A stretch of 21,704 bases of DNA from JBPCRW01 sp050996405 (lineage in GTDB: Bacteria; Acidobacteriota; Blastocatellia; Pyrinomonadales; Pyrinomonadaceae), in NCBI GenBank assembly GCA_050996405.1, contig JBPCRW010000212.1, positions 1-21,704 on the forward strand, in the 5' to 3' direction. Below, in pieces: positions 14,497 through 21,704 of this stretch. A model generated the notes under the pieces. The model was not told where the DNA came from. It saw only the letters and a list, made by a program, of their open reading frames with translations, and ran no database searches. Each line of letters starts with the position of its first letter. Positions within the stretch are counted from its first letter, which is position 1. The position numbers were made by a program, and so were the translations under genes.

Positions 14497-17400
14497 TTAT
14501 TTCAATCCCGCGCCGCGCTTCGGGCTTTGCAGAAGAGCATAAACCGTCGGCGTAACCACCAGCGAAAGCACGAGCGAAAATACCAGACCGCCGATAACGG
14601 CAATCGCCAGCGGCTGAAGCAGTTCCGAACCCGCGCCGATTGCCAAAGCCAATGGCAGCATTCCGAGAATGGTTGCCAGCGAGGTCATTAAAACGGGACG
14701 AAATCTTCTTCTGCCTGAAACTATCAGGGCTTCGGTCAAATTTTTGGTTTTTTCCAGATTTTCCGCGACGGCATCGAGCATCAGAATTCCGTTTTTGGCG
14801 ACGATGCCGACGACCATAATAATTCCCATAAAACTGACGACATTGAGCGTCGAGTTGGTAATAAAAAGTCCGAGCAGCACGCCGCTCAACGCCAGAACCG
14901 CGCCCGTCACAATGGCGATCGGATGCGCGTATGAACGAAATTCGACGAGCAGAACGAGAAAAACCAGCACGATTGCCAAGAGAAGAGCGACGGCGAGTTC
15001 GCGGAAAGACGATTGCTGTTCGGCATATAGTCCGCCGTATTCGACCGTCATTCCGGCGGGCAGTTTCACGTCTTTGGCAAGTTCAGCCTTGATTTTATTT
15101 ATCGTCGTGCCTAAATCGCTGCCCGTAATTCGCGCCGTGACCGCGACCGATTGGCGCAAGCCGTCGCGCTCGATTTCGGTTTGCCCTTTGTCGTAATCAA
15201 CGTCGGCTACCTGGTCGAGCCTGAATTGCGCGCCCGAAGCGGAACGAATCATCAAACCTTTCAAAGTGTCCAGAGATGCCCGCGCTTCGGCAGGCAAAAC
15301 GACGCGCACGGCGATGAGTTTGCCTTGCTGCAAAATCGCGGAAGCCTCGTCGCCTTTCATTGCGGTTGTGACGGCATTTGCTATGTCGGTCGCGTTCACG
15401 CCGAAACGCGCCGCGTTCTGCATATTGATTTTGAAGATGACGGCGGGACCGCTGACAACCACGCCGCTTTTCGTATCGACCACGCTGTCCACATTCTTGA
15501 TGGAATTTTCGATTTCCGCCGCTTTCGCGTGCAGAGCGTTTTTGTCATTGCTGAAAACTTTTATCTCGATTGGCGCGGGTGACGATGTTAAATCGCCGAT
15601 TAAATCTGATAAAATTCCGGCGAACTCGACTTCCAAAGCCGGTTCTGAAGATTCAATCTGCCCGCGCAAATCGTCCGAAACCTGCTCGGTCGCGCGCGCG
15701 CGATTGTCTTTTAATTTAACGAGAAAATCGCCGGTGTTCGGCTCGGTAATTGATAAACCTAACTGCAAACCTGTGCGCCGCGAATAGCTCTCGACCTCCG
15801 GCGTTTTCTTGAGCATTTCTTCGACGTGCTGAAGCATCCGGTCGGTCTCTTTCAAGGAAGTTCCGGGCGGCGCGATGTAGTCCAGCACGAACGCGCCTTC
15901 GTCAAACGACGGCAAAAACTCCGAACCGAGATTTTTGTAAAGAAAAAACGAGCCGACGAGAATAACGCCGCTCGCCGCAACGACGAGCCATTTATATTTG
16001 AGCGAAAACCGCAGCAGAGTTTCGTAAGGGCGGATTATAAGACTTAAAAATTTGCCGAATTCTTCTTCATCGCGTTTTTTGCCCTTTTTGATTTTGATTA
16101 GTTTTTCCGCCAAAACCGGCGTGAACGTCAACGACAAAACGAGCGACATCAAAAGCGCAACCGCCATCGTCAGCGCGAGCGAGCGAAAGAAAACGCCGGT
16201 TACGCCCGTCAGCAAAGTAAGCGGCAGGAAAACGACGGTCGGCGTGATGGTCGAGCCGATGAGCGGCACGGTGATTTCGCTGATAGCATTTTGTATCGCC
16301 TGAATTTTTGATTCGCCGCGCGACAGATGCGTGTAGATGTTTTCGACGACGACAATCGCCGTGTCAATGACCAGACCGATTGCCGCCGCCACGCCGCCCA
16401 AGGTCATCAAATCGAACGACAGTCCGACGAGATACATCGCTAAGAATGTCGCCAAAACCGTGACCGGAATTACTAAAATGGCGACAAAAGTCGTGCCGAC
16501 GTTTCGCAAAAATGCGTAGAGAATAATGACCGATAAAATCAAACCGATGATGATCGCGTCTCGGGCTGAGTTTATCGAATCGCGCACCAGAATTGATTGG
16601 TCGTAATACGGCGCGATTTTTATATCCTTCGGCAAATCTTTTTGAAGAGCCGCGAATTCCGCCTTTATTTCATCGGTCACGGTGACGGTGTTGGCGTTCG
16701 GCTGGCGCAGGACGTTCATTAAAACGGCGGGGTGTCCGTCCGCTGTGACGATTGTGTAATTCGGCTCGATTCCCTGCTTTACCGTCCCGATGTCGGAGAC
16801 GAGAACCGGAACGCTATTGACAACCGCGACGACGATGGCGTTCAAGTCGTCGGGAGTAGCCGACTGACCGCTGACGAGCGCGAGTTCGAGTTGGTGATTT
16901 TCTTCAATCAAACCTGGGGAGACAATGATGTTGCTGTTTTTGACGGCATCGGTGACCTGCTGCAAAGTAACGTTCCGCGCCGCTAGTTTCTGCGGGTCAA
17001 TTTCGACGTGAAATTCCTTGACCTCGCCGCCCGAAAGCACCACGTTGCCCACGCCCGCAAGTCTGGCAAGACGCGGACGAATCGTGTAAGTCGCAATTTC
17101 CCGAAGGCTCGCCGGGTCGCGCGTATCGGACGTGAGACTGTATCCGGCGACTGGAAACACGGCGAAAGTCAGCCGGTCAACCCGCCGTATCTGCGCCGTC
17201 GGCGGCAGTTGCAGTTGCGAAAGTCGGGCTTGGACAAGCTGCAAAGTCTGCACAACGTCGGTGTTCCAATCGAAAAAAAGATTGATGTCGGTCGAGCCTC
17301 TGGCGGTCGTGGATTTTATCCGCACGATGCCCGGAATGCCGTTCATCGCTTCTTCAACCGGCTGCGTAACGGTGACGAGCATCTGGTCGGCGGGAACATC

Positions 17401-17556
17401 GCCGTTATCCACAATAATGACGATTCTGGGGAAATCCGTATTCGGAAAAATCGCCGTCGGAAGCCTGAACGCCGCGTAGATACCGAGCAGACACAGAAGC
17501 AGACTGGCAACGATAACCGAGCGTCTTTGAGATGAAATTAAACTTGGGATATTCAT
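14497..17556 (-). CDS. RND-family efflux transporter (inner membrane pump, AcrB-like)
   Basis: The 1019-residue length and duplicated layout are those of RND pumps, which exchange protons for export of drugs, metals or other molecules through a MFP-TolC tunnel. TM1 is at ~12-30, a large periplasmic loop spans ~35-330 and a TM bundle ~335-480; a second loop follows, and the last TM bundle is near the C-terminus. TM4 has AAIGLVIDTAIVVVENIY with D398 and E405. Drug pumps usually have two adjacent Asp here (VDDAI) and this one has one, so substrate class is unclear. The ATG overlaps the stop of the MFP gene (ATGA, 17553-17556), indicating translational coupling, with GGGAGA nine bases before it. 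It is the last gene of the TolC-MFP-RND operon. Confidence 0.95.
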   Translation of the reverse strand: MNIPSLISSQRRSVIVASLLLCLLGIYAAFRLPTAIFPNTDFPRIVIIVDNGDVPADQMLVTVTQPVEEAMNGIPGIVRIKSTTARGSTDINLFFDWNTDVVQTLQLVQARLSQLQLPPTAQIRRVDRLTFAVFPVAGYSLTSDTRDPASLREIATYTIRPRLARLAGVGNVVLSGGEVKEFHVEIDPQKLAARNVTLQQVTDAVKNSNIIVSPGLIEENHQLELALVSGQSATPDDLNAIVVAVVNSVPVLVSDIGTVKQGIEPNYTIVTADGHPAVLMNVLRQPNANTVTVTDEIKAEFAALQKDLPKDIKIAPYYDQSILVRDSINSARDAIIIGLILSVIILYAFLRNVGTTFVAILVIPVTVLATFLAMYLVGLSFDLMTLGGVAAAIGLVIDTAIVVVENIYTHLSRGESKIQAIQNAISEITVPLIGSTITPTVVFLPLTLLTGVTGVFFRSLALTMAVALLMSLVLSLTFTPVLAEKLIKIKKGKKRDEEEFGKFLSLIIRPYETLLRFSLKYKWLVVAASGVILVGSFFLYKNLGSEFLPSFDEGAFVLDYIAPPGTSLKETDRMLQHVEEMLKKTPEVESYSRRTGLQLGLSITEPNTGDFLVKLKDNRARATEQVSDDLRGQIESSEPALEVEFAGILSDLIGDLTSSPAPIEIKVFSNDKNALHAKAAEIENSIKNVDSVVDTKSGVVVSGPAVIFKINMQNAARFGVNATDIANAVTTAMKGDEASAILQQGKLIAVRVVLPAEARASLDTLKGLMIRSASGAQFRLDQVADVDYDKGQTEIERDGLRQSVAVTARITGSDLGTTINKIKAELAKDVKLPAGMTVEYGGLYAEQQSSFRELAVALLLAIVLVFLVLLVEFRSYAHPIAIVTGAVLALSGVLLGLFITNSTLNVVSFMGIIMVVGIVAKNGILMLDAVAENLEKTKNLTEALIVSGRRRFRPVLMTSLATILGMLPLALAIGAGSELLQPLAIAVIGGLVFSLVLSLVVTPTVYALLQSPKRGAGLK

Positions 17557-18980
17557 TTTGCAGATTCTCCCTGCTCGTCTTTCGCAACTTCCACTTTCGC
17601 TCCGTCCGGCAAAGCGTAATTGCCTTCCGTGACGACCGTTTCACCGCCGGACAAACCTTCCGTGATTTGTATTTTATCCGCTTGTTTGATACCGACTTTG
17701 ACTTTTGTTTCGTGCGCGACCGATTCTTTGTCAACCGTCATTACCGTGCCTTCGTCGGCGTTTGAAGCGTCTAAAGTCACCGCCGTCGATGGCACGACGA
17801 CCGCATTGTTTGTCGCATTGCTTGACACTACAAACTGCACGGCATCGCCGACTCGAAGTAGTCCGCGCCCGTTGGCGAAACTTGCCCAAATTTCGACCGT
17901 GCGGTTTGTCGGGTCAGCCGAACGGCTGATGAGCGTTACTTTCCCGCCCATTCGCTCGTCCGGCGCGCTCGGCGGATAAACCGCGACGGCATCGCCCGTC
18001 TGCAAATTCGCCGCGACCGTATCGGCAAAATTTGCTTTGATAATGACCGAACCCGTATCGGCAATCGTCAAAAGTTTTGCTCCGGCTGAAGCGTATTCGC
18101 CTTGAAATTGAAACTGGTCGGTCACAACGCCGGAAATCGGAGCGCGAATTTCCGCTAAATTCGCCTGCGTGTTAATCGTGTTGATGCGCTCCCGGGCTTG
18201 TTTAATTTTGGTTTGCGCGATGGCTTGAGCGTTCGGATTGACCGCCGAGATGTTCAATTTTGTATTGTTCTGCGCGAGTCGCAAAGCGTTTTCGGCGTTT
18301 TTCAGCGCGAGACCGGACGCTTCGAGTTCCTTCAGCGACAGTCCGCCTTTGGCGTATAAATCCTTGCGGCGTTCGTAAGTCGCGCGGGCGTTGTCGGCGG
18401 CGGCTTTCGCATCCGACAAATCTTTTTCGGTTTGCGCTCTGGTTTGCGGAATCGTTACTTTTTGCAGAGTTTGCAGATTTAATTTTGCTTCGTCGAGCGC
18501 GGCTTGGGCTTCATTTTTCTGCGCCTGAATGTCCTGCGAAGCCAGAATCGCCAGAACTTCGCCTTGTTTGACATATTGATTTTTCAGCAGGCGCATCTGC
18601 GTAATCTGCGCGGAAATCGAAGCCGCGACGGTTGAGGCTTCGGCGGGCGCGACCGTGCCGACCGCCGTAAATTCCTGCGCTATCGGCTGTTTTTTCGCCT
18701 TTGCGACTTTGACACCGACGACGGTTTCCGCTTTTGATTCGTCAGTGTTTGTCGCAACATTTACGTCCGGTGCCTTGCCGCGTTCATAATAAAGATACGC
18801 GAAGATTAAAAGCAGGCACGCCGCGAGAATGCCGCCAATAATCAGAAATTTTTTGCGCGGTGAAGTTCCTTCGCTTTCGTCGTCTTCCGTTATCAAATTT
18901 TCTTTCGCTTCGGACGACGAAATTTCATCCGTTTCGGGATTGTTTTCATCTTCGATTTTTTCTAAATTTTCTTCGCTCAT
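17553..18980 (-). CDS. RND efflux periplasmic adaptor (HlyD/AcrA-like membrane fusion protein)
   Basis: The adaptor links the RND pump to the outer-membrane channel. From the ATG at 18980 it has 475 residues: an acidic cytoplasmic N-terminus (1-44), a membrane anchor (KKFLIIGGILAACLLLIFAYLYY, ~43-65, quoted in part as FLIIGGILAACLLLIF), a first lipoyl half around 116-150 (VGTVAPAEASTVAASISAQI), a long coiled-coil hairpin ~152-275, the second lipoyl half (AEIRAPISGVVTDQ), then beta-barrel and membrane-proximal domains. The anchor is a TM helix, not a lipoprotein signal. A TTG at 19022 would add 14 residues with no family support. Gene order and the 4-bp overlap with the pump gene indicate one operon. 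Confidence 0.92.
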   Translation of the reverse strand: MSEENLEKIEDENNPETDEISSSEAKENLITEDDESEGTSPRKKFLIIGGILAACLLLIFAYLYYERGKAPDVNVATNTDESKAETVVGVKVAKAKKQPIAQEFTAVGTVAPAEASTVAASISAQITQMRLLKNQYVKQGEVLAILASQDIQAQKNEAQAALDEAKLNLQTLQKVTIPQTRAQTEKDLSDAKAAADNARATYERRKDLYAKGGLSLKELEASGLALKNAENALRLAQNNTKLNISAVNPNAQAIAQTKIKQARERINTINTQANLAEIRAPISGVVTDQFQFQGEYASAGAKLLTIADTGSVIIKANFADTVAANLQTGDAVAVYPPSAPDERMGGKVTLISRSADPTNRTVEIWASFANGRGLLRVGDAVQFVVSSNATNNAVVVPSTAVTLDASNADEGTVMTVDKESVAHETKVKVGIKQADKIQITEGLSGGETVVTEGNYALPDGAKVEVAKDEQGESAK

Positions 18981-19020
18981 TGATAACTCTGCGATAAAGA
19001 TTTTCTTCAATCGCCAATCC

Positions 19021-19040
19021 AAAATCTAAAATCTAAAATC
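19021..19040. repeat. tandem 7-bp repeat AAAATCT
   Basis: Two full and one partial copy of AAAATCT lie in the 63-bp gap between the TolC stop and the adaptor start. It may affect adaptor mRNA folding, but copy number is low. Confidence 0.6.
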
Positions 19041-19043
19041 GAC

Positions 19044-20450
19044 TTATTGTCCGATTGCCCGCAGCAATCTCGCCCGCGCCGTTTGATAATCGAAAATCGC
19101 TCGATACAACGCCTGACGCTGTAAAATCAAGGTGTTGTTCGCATCCGTTACTTCGACAATCGAAGCCTCGCCCGCGCGGTAACGCGCCAGGGAAGCCGAA
19201 ACATTCGCTTCCGCATCCGTCATCGAAGCGGCGATTTGCTTGATACGCGAGCGGGCGGAGAGGGCTTGCGTCCTCGCCGAAAAAAAGGCTTGCGCGAATT
19301 GTCTTTCCGCTAAAACCCGCGCATTCTGCGTTTGCTGGATTCTTAACTGCGCCTGCGTTTCTCTCGCCTTGCTCGCGCCGCGGTCGAAAAGCGGAATCGA
19401 AACGCCGATGGTCGGCTGAATTCCCAGACTGTTTTTTACGGATGCGGGCGCGAGCGAATCGGAAATAAAACCGCCGTTGACCGAATATGTAATCTGCGGG
19501 CGACGCTCGCCTCTGGCAATTTTTATCTCCTGCCGCGCCGCGCGGAAATCGGCTTCAAACTGCGCGAATTCGGGGCGCGCAGCGATGGCTGTTTCGGTGT
19601 AACGCTCGATTTCGCCGTCCGCCGGAATCTGTGTTAATAAATCTTCGCTGGCGATGGGAGCGGTAAAATCCAAACCGATGAAAACACGCAATGAATCTGC
19701 CGAAACCGATTCGTTCGCCTGCGCCTGCGCGAGTTCGTCGCGTCTCGCGGCGGATTGCAGACGCGCCCGCACAAGGTCAACCGGCGCGACTTCGCCCGCA
19801 TCGAGTTGCAGTTTTGTATTGTTTTCAAATTCCGTCGCCGACTGCAAATTCATTTCCGCGCCGCGCCGCAAAACGGTTGCCAGTGCCAGATTGAAATACG
19901 CTTCCGTGACGGCTTGAATTAAATCGCGTCGGGCAATCTCGCTTCCCGCGCGCGCCGATTCGAGCAGTGCTTGATTTCTTTTAACGGTCGCCCGAAGCCT
20001 GCCGGACGTATCAATTTCGCCCGCGACATTTGCAACGCCCTGATATTCCGTAATTGCGTTCGCGCCCAGAAATGACGGCGGGCGCGTCGCTGCGCTGATT
20101 AAGTTTCCCGCCGGAATTATGCCCGTCGTTATTGTCTTTGAAAGAGACGGCGTGGTGTAAATAAAAGTCGGATTCGCAGCGACTCGCGGATAAAGCGCGG
20201 CTTTCGCAATCCGCACGTCCTCAACGGCGATTTGCTCGTTGAACCGCGCCGCTTTGAAATTTGACGCTTGCCGCAAAGCCAAATCAATCGCTTCGGCGAG
20301 CGTCATCGGGCGAGCCGCGTCCGTCCGGTCTCGCGGCGGCAATTGATTTACGGTATCAGCCGCCGGTTTTACAGGCATGCCGCCGCTTTGCGCCGCCGCG
20401 CCGAAAATTGAAAGGACGAGCAAAAGCGACGCGCCCCCAAGATATTTCAT
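19044..20450 (-). CDS. TolC-family outer membrane efflux protein
   Basis: The 468-residue protein is the outer-membrane channel of the tripartite pump. It starts with a signal peptide (MKYLGGASLLLVLSIFGAAA, cleavage near AAAQ). Two outer-membrane-efflux repeats follow, each with a long helical hairpin: the first opens with MTLAEAIDLALRQASN, and the second contains IGVSIPLFDRGASKARETQA and ends with ASLARYRAGEASIVEVTDAN, typical of the family. The frame stays open upstream to 20573, but the ATG at 20450 is chosen because it places the signal peptide at the N-terminus and leaves inverted repeats in the 5' region. It is the first gene of the operon, 63 bp before the adaptor. Confidence 0.92.
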   Translation of the reverse strand: MKYLGGASLLLVLSIFGAAAQSGGMPVKPAADTVNQLPPRDRTDAARPMTLAEAIDLALRQASNFKAARFNEQIAVEDVRIAKAALYPRVAANPTFIYTTPSLSKTITTGIIPAGNLISAATRPPSFLGANAITEYQGVANVAGEIDTSGRLRATVKRNQALLESARAGSEIARRDLIQAVTEAYFNLALATVLRRGAEMNLQSATEFENNTKLQLDAGEVAPVDLVRARLQSAARRDELAQAQANESVSADSLRVFIGLDFTAPIASEDLLTQIPADGEIERYTETAIAARPEFAQFEADFRAARQEIKIARGERRPQITYSVNGGFISDSLAPASVKNSLGIQPTIGVSIPLFDRGASKARETQAQLRIQQTQNARVLAERQFAQAFFSARTQALSARSRIKQIAASMTDAEANVSASLARYRAGEASIVEVTDANNTLILQRQALYRAIFDYQTARARLLRAIGQ

Positions 20451-20501
20451 TTTCTCAATAGCTGTTGCTCGTTCGATTTCAAAAATCATCTCTCGAAAAC
20501 G

Positions 20502-20576
20502 CATTACGTTTAACTTTCCGCTATAACTATTAACTACTGCTGCTAAACGTAATGAGTGATAAAATTTGCTCATTAC
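20502..20576 (-). promoter_or_regulatory. operator-like inverted repeats at the head of the efflux operon
   Basis: CATTACGTTTA (20502-20512) and TAAACGTAATG (20544-20554) are a perfect 11-bp inverted pair. GTAATGAG (20549-20556) and CTCATTAC (20569-20576) form a second dyad sharing the same half-site. Three ATTAC-type half-sites within 75 bp, 52 bp upstream of the tolC start, suggest a regulator-binding region. No regulator gene is adjacent. Confidence 0.5.
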
Positions 20577-20636
20577 CGTCTGACACCGGAAATTAAAGCG
20601 ATAAAAGCCGCTCTCGATTGATTTGAATTCAGCATC

Positions 20637-21437
20637 TTACGCCGGTTCGCGGTCGGCAGAATCGGGAGATTGTTTCACCTCTCTGTATGTCAGGATAATC
20701 AATACTACCATGACAGCGGCGATAGCGAGCGAAGAAGCGATGCGTCCCAGTTCGAGTCCGCCTTCGGCGTGAGGCTTGGTTAAAGTGTCGCCGAGCGTCG
20801 CTCCGAGCGGGCGCGTCAGAACGTATGCCGCCCAGAAAAGTATGCTGTCCGAGATATTCGTAAAGTAATGCAAAGCCGCCACGATGACAATCAGACCGGC
20901 GAAAACGAGCGCGCCAATCTCGAATCCGAGTCCCGCGTCATCCGCCATAAAATCGCCGAGTGCCGTGCCGAGCGTATTCGACACCAGAATCGTCAGCCAG
21001 TAGAAAATCTCTTCCTTTTTTGTGGTGATGTTCTCAAACTCAATTCGTCCCGTCACGCGATGCCAGACAAAAAGGACAAAAAGAACACCGCAAAAAAGTA
21101 TGATTGACGATTTTATATAGCCAAGTCCGACGGTGCGGTCAAGATAATCCGACATTGTTGTGCCGACGGTCGTCGTCGCCACCACCACCGCCCAATAAAA
21201 AAACGGATGATAACGCTTTGACGCAACCTGCGCGCCGAGCATGACGACAAAGAATCCGAGAAAAATCAGACTGCCGACCGCGTAACCGAGATTCAAAGTC
21301 ATCGTCGCGGCATCGCCGCCGGTTTCGCCAACGGTCGTCGCGCAAATTTTAATCACCCAGAACATTAGAGTCACCTGCGGAACTTTGCTAATCCAATCGC
21401 TTATGCGGTTTTCGTTTGATTGCGTATTAACTGCCAT
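20637..21437 (-). CDS. COG4705-type integral membrane protein with four internal repeats
   Basis: The 266-residue membrane protein is built from four repeats of about 55-60 residues. Each has an aromatic-Trp start and a small-residue T-x-G-x-T-x-x-D motif inside or at the end of a helix: FWVIKICATTVGETGGDA (26-43), YWAVVVATTTVGTTMSDYLD (81-100), TILVSNTLGTALGDFMADD (149-167) and FWAAYVLTRPLGATLGDTL (201-219). A G-L-G-(Y/F) turn follows the second and third. Eight or so helices are expected. This matches the uncharacterised COG4705 membrane family; no function is known to me. The repeated T/G/D residues could line a pathway (inference). The ATG at 21437 has GGAGAA seven bases upstream, a strong reason to prefer it over a longer frame opening at 21596. 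Confidence 0.85.
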   Translation of the reverse strand: MAVNTQSNENRISDWISKVPQVTLMFWVIKICATTVGETGGDAATMTLNLGYAVGSLIFLGFFVVMLGAQVASKRYHPFFYWAVVVATTTVGTTMSDYLDRTVGLGYIKSSIILFCGVLFVLFVWHRVTGRIEFENITTKKEEIFYWLTILVSNTLGTALGDFMADDAGLGFEIGALVFAGLIVIVAALHYFTNISDSILFWAAYVLTRPLGATLGDTLTKPHAEGGLELGRIASSLAIAAVMVVLIILTYREVKQSPDSADREPA

Positions 21438-21645
21438 TCTTGTATTCTCCTTCCGCCAAAAATCTTTCGGCGCGCAAAATAATAAACTTCGCGGGCGGTG
21501 TCGCAGCCAGCGAAGCCGTCCACTTTTTCGAGCCGATAAATCCGCCGCCTCGCGGGATAAACTGATCGCCGTCTGCCAGATTATAGCGATTTTCAAATTC
21601 GTGCGACTTTTTGCAGGAGCCCTTACTTCGTGCGGGACTCTGCAA
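21427..21645 (-). CDS. possible small ORF overlapping the COG4705 start
   Basis: Seventy-two codons from a TTG, ending 11 nt inside the COG4705 gene. Codon choice in GDQFIPRGGGFIGSKKWTAS and later residues looks gene-like, but the start is weak and its first codons lie in the hairpin 21603-21653. No family is recognised. It may be the end of a truncated gene translationally coupled to COG4705, or a chance frame. Confidence 0.2.
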   Translation of the reverse strand: MQSPARSKGSCKKSHEFENRYNLADGDQFIPRGGGFIGSKKWTASLAATPPAKFIILRAERFLAEGEYKNGS

Positions 21646-21653
21646 AAAATCGC
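21603..21653. repeat. 51-nt imperfect palindrome (REP-like hairpin)
   Basis: GCGA-C-TTTTTGCAG (21603-21616) pairs with CTGCAAAAA-A-TCGC (21640-21653), 13 pairs with one mismatch. Inner CCC/GGG pairs (21620-21622 with 21634-21636) add three more. The arms carry T first and A last, so this is not a normal terminator. The shape fits a REP-type element or a structured RNA. Confidence 0.55.
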
Positions 21654-21677
21654 ATCATTCTTAAAGCCGCTATGGGT

Positions 21678-21704
21678 CTAGGGAAAGCCTCCTTAGGTTT
21701 TTTT
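21678..21704 (+). terminator. Rho-independent terminator at the right edge
   Basis: CTAGGGA (21678-21684) pairs with TCCTTAG (21690-21696), including one G-T wobble, around a 5-nt loop, then G and at least seven T to the window end. No plus-strand gene ends near it, so it may close a short RNA that includes the hairpin at 21603. Confidence 0.55.

Noticed and set aside
14497..19029. Long plus-strand open frames opposite the efflux genes
   Set aside because: They are Arg/Ser-rich complements of the RND and adaptor genes, with no family resemblance and no ribosome-binding sites.
21385..21681. Plus-strand 98-codon frame at the right edge
   Set aside because: It runs antisense to the COG4705 start and through the hairpin; its composition is shadow-like and no start signal is seen.
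1..21704. CRISPR array, toxin-antitoxin pair or restriction system
   Set aside because: No regularly spaced repeats, and no recognisable toxin-antitoxin, methylase or nuclease genes, were seen.

Overview
The window looks like a bacterial chromosome segment of moderate GC with the remains of an integrated mobile element at its left end. The gene set and style (exported PEP/pyruvate-binding protein, TolC-MFP-RND efflux operon, UspA and DUF402 neighbours, IS5-type transposase) would fit an Acidobacteriota genome such as Blastocatellia/Pyrinomonadaceae. That placement is an impression from protein style, not a proven assignment. UGA is a normal stop here: it ends the integrase and the giant ORF, and it forms a stop/start overlap in the efflux operon.

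Left end (1-7.5 kb), mobile element. The 3' half of a tRNA-Phe(GAA), starting exactly at the anticodon loop, lies at 240-284 without its 5' half, as expected for an attachment site. A tyrosine integrase (401-1528, +) follows. It converges, with a 3-nt gap, on a 2001-codon 'polyvalent' ORF (1532-7537, -). That ORF carries an ADP-ribosyltransferase-like domain, a HExxH zincin-like domain, several unassigned modules and a large alpha-helical C-terminal region. A short motif of the type P-L-Y-A-R recurs near module borders. Two of the linkers also encode compact, protein-like ORFs in the +1 frame. The N-terminal ~55 codons are the antisense strand of a broken IS5-type transposase (7370-7913, +), so the natural start of this gene appears to have been lost.

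Middle (7.9-13.65 kb), + strand: a MarR regulator that starts in the stop codon of the transposase remnant; a universal stress protein; a DUF402 protein; an acyl-CoA (propionyl-CoA type) carboxylase carboxyltransferase subunit interrupted by one in-frame TGA where the family has Gly; a 475-bp gap with a hairpin and a possible gene remnant; and an exported protein with a phosphohistidine domain followed by a C-terminal PPDK-type ATP-grasp domain, the domain order of glucan water dikinases.

Right part (13.66-21.7 kb), - strand: a FluC/CrcB fluoride channel preceded by a complete fluoride riboswitch whose 3' pseudoknot strand is also one arm of an intrinsic terminator; a TolC-MFP-RND efflux operon with operator-like inverted repeats at its head; and a COG4705-type membrane protein built from four repeats. 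At the right edge a 51-nt hairpin is followed by a U-tract terminator and may be a REP-like element or a small RNA.

No CRISPR array or rRNA was seen. The most unusual signals are the in-frame TGA in the carboxylase, the +1-frame ORFs and repeated motif in the polyvalent gene, the antisense-IS N-terminus, and the exported dikinase-like protein.
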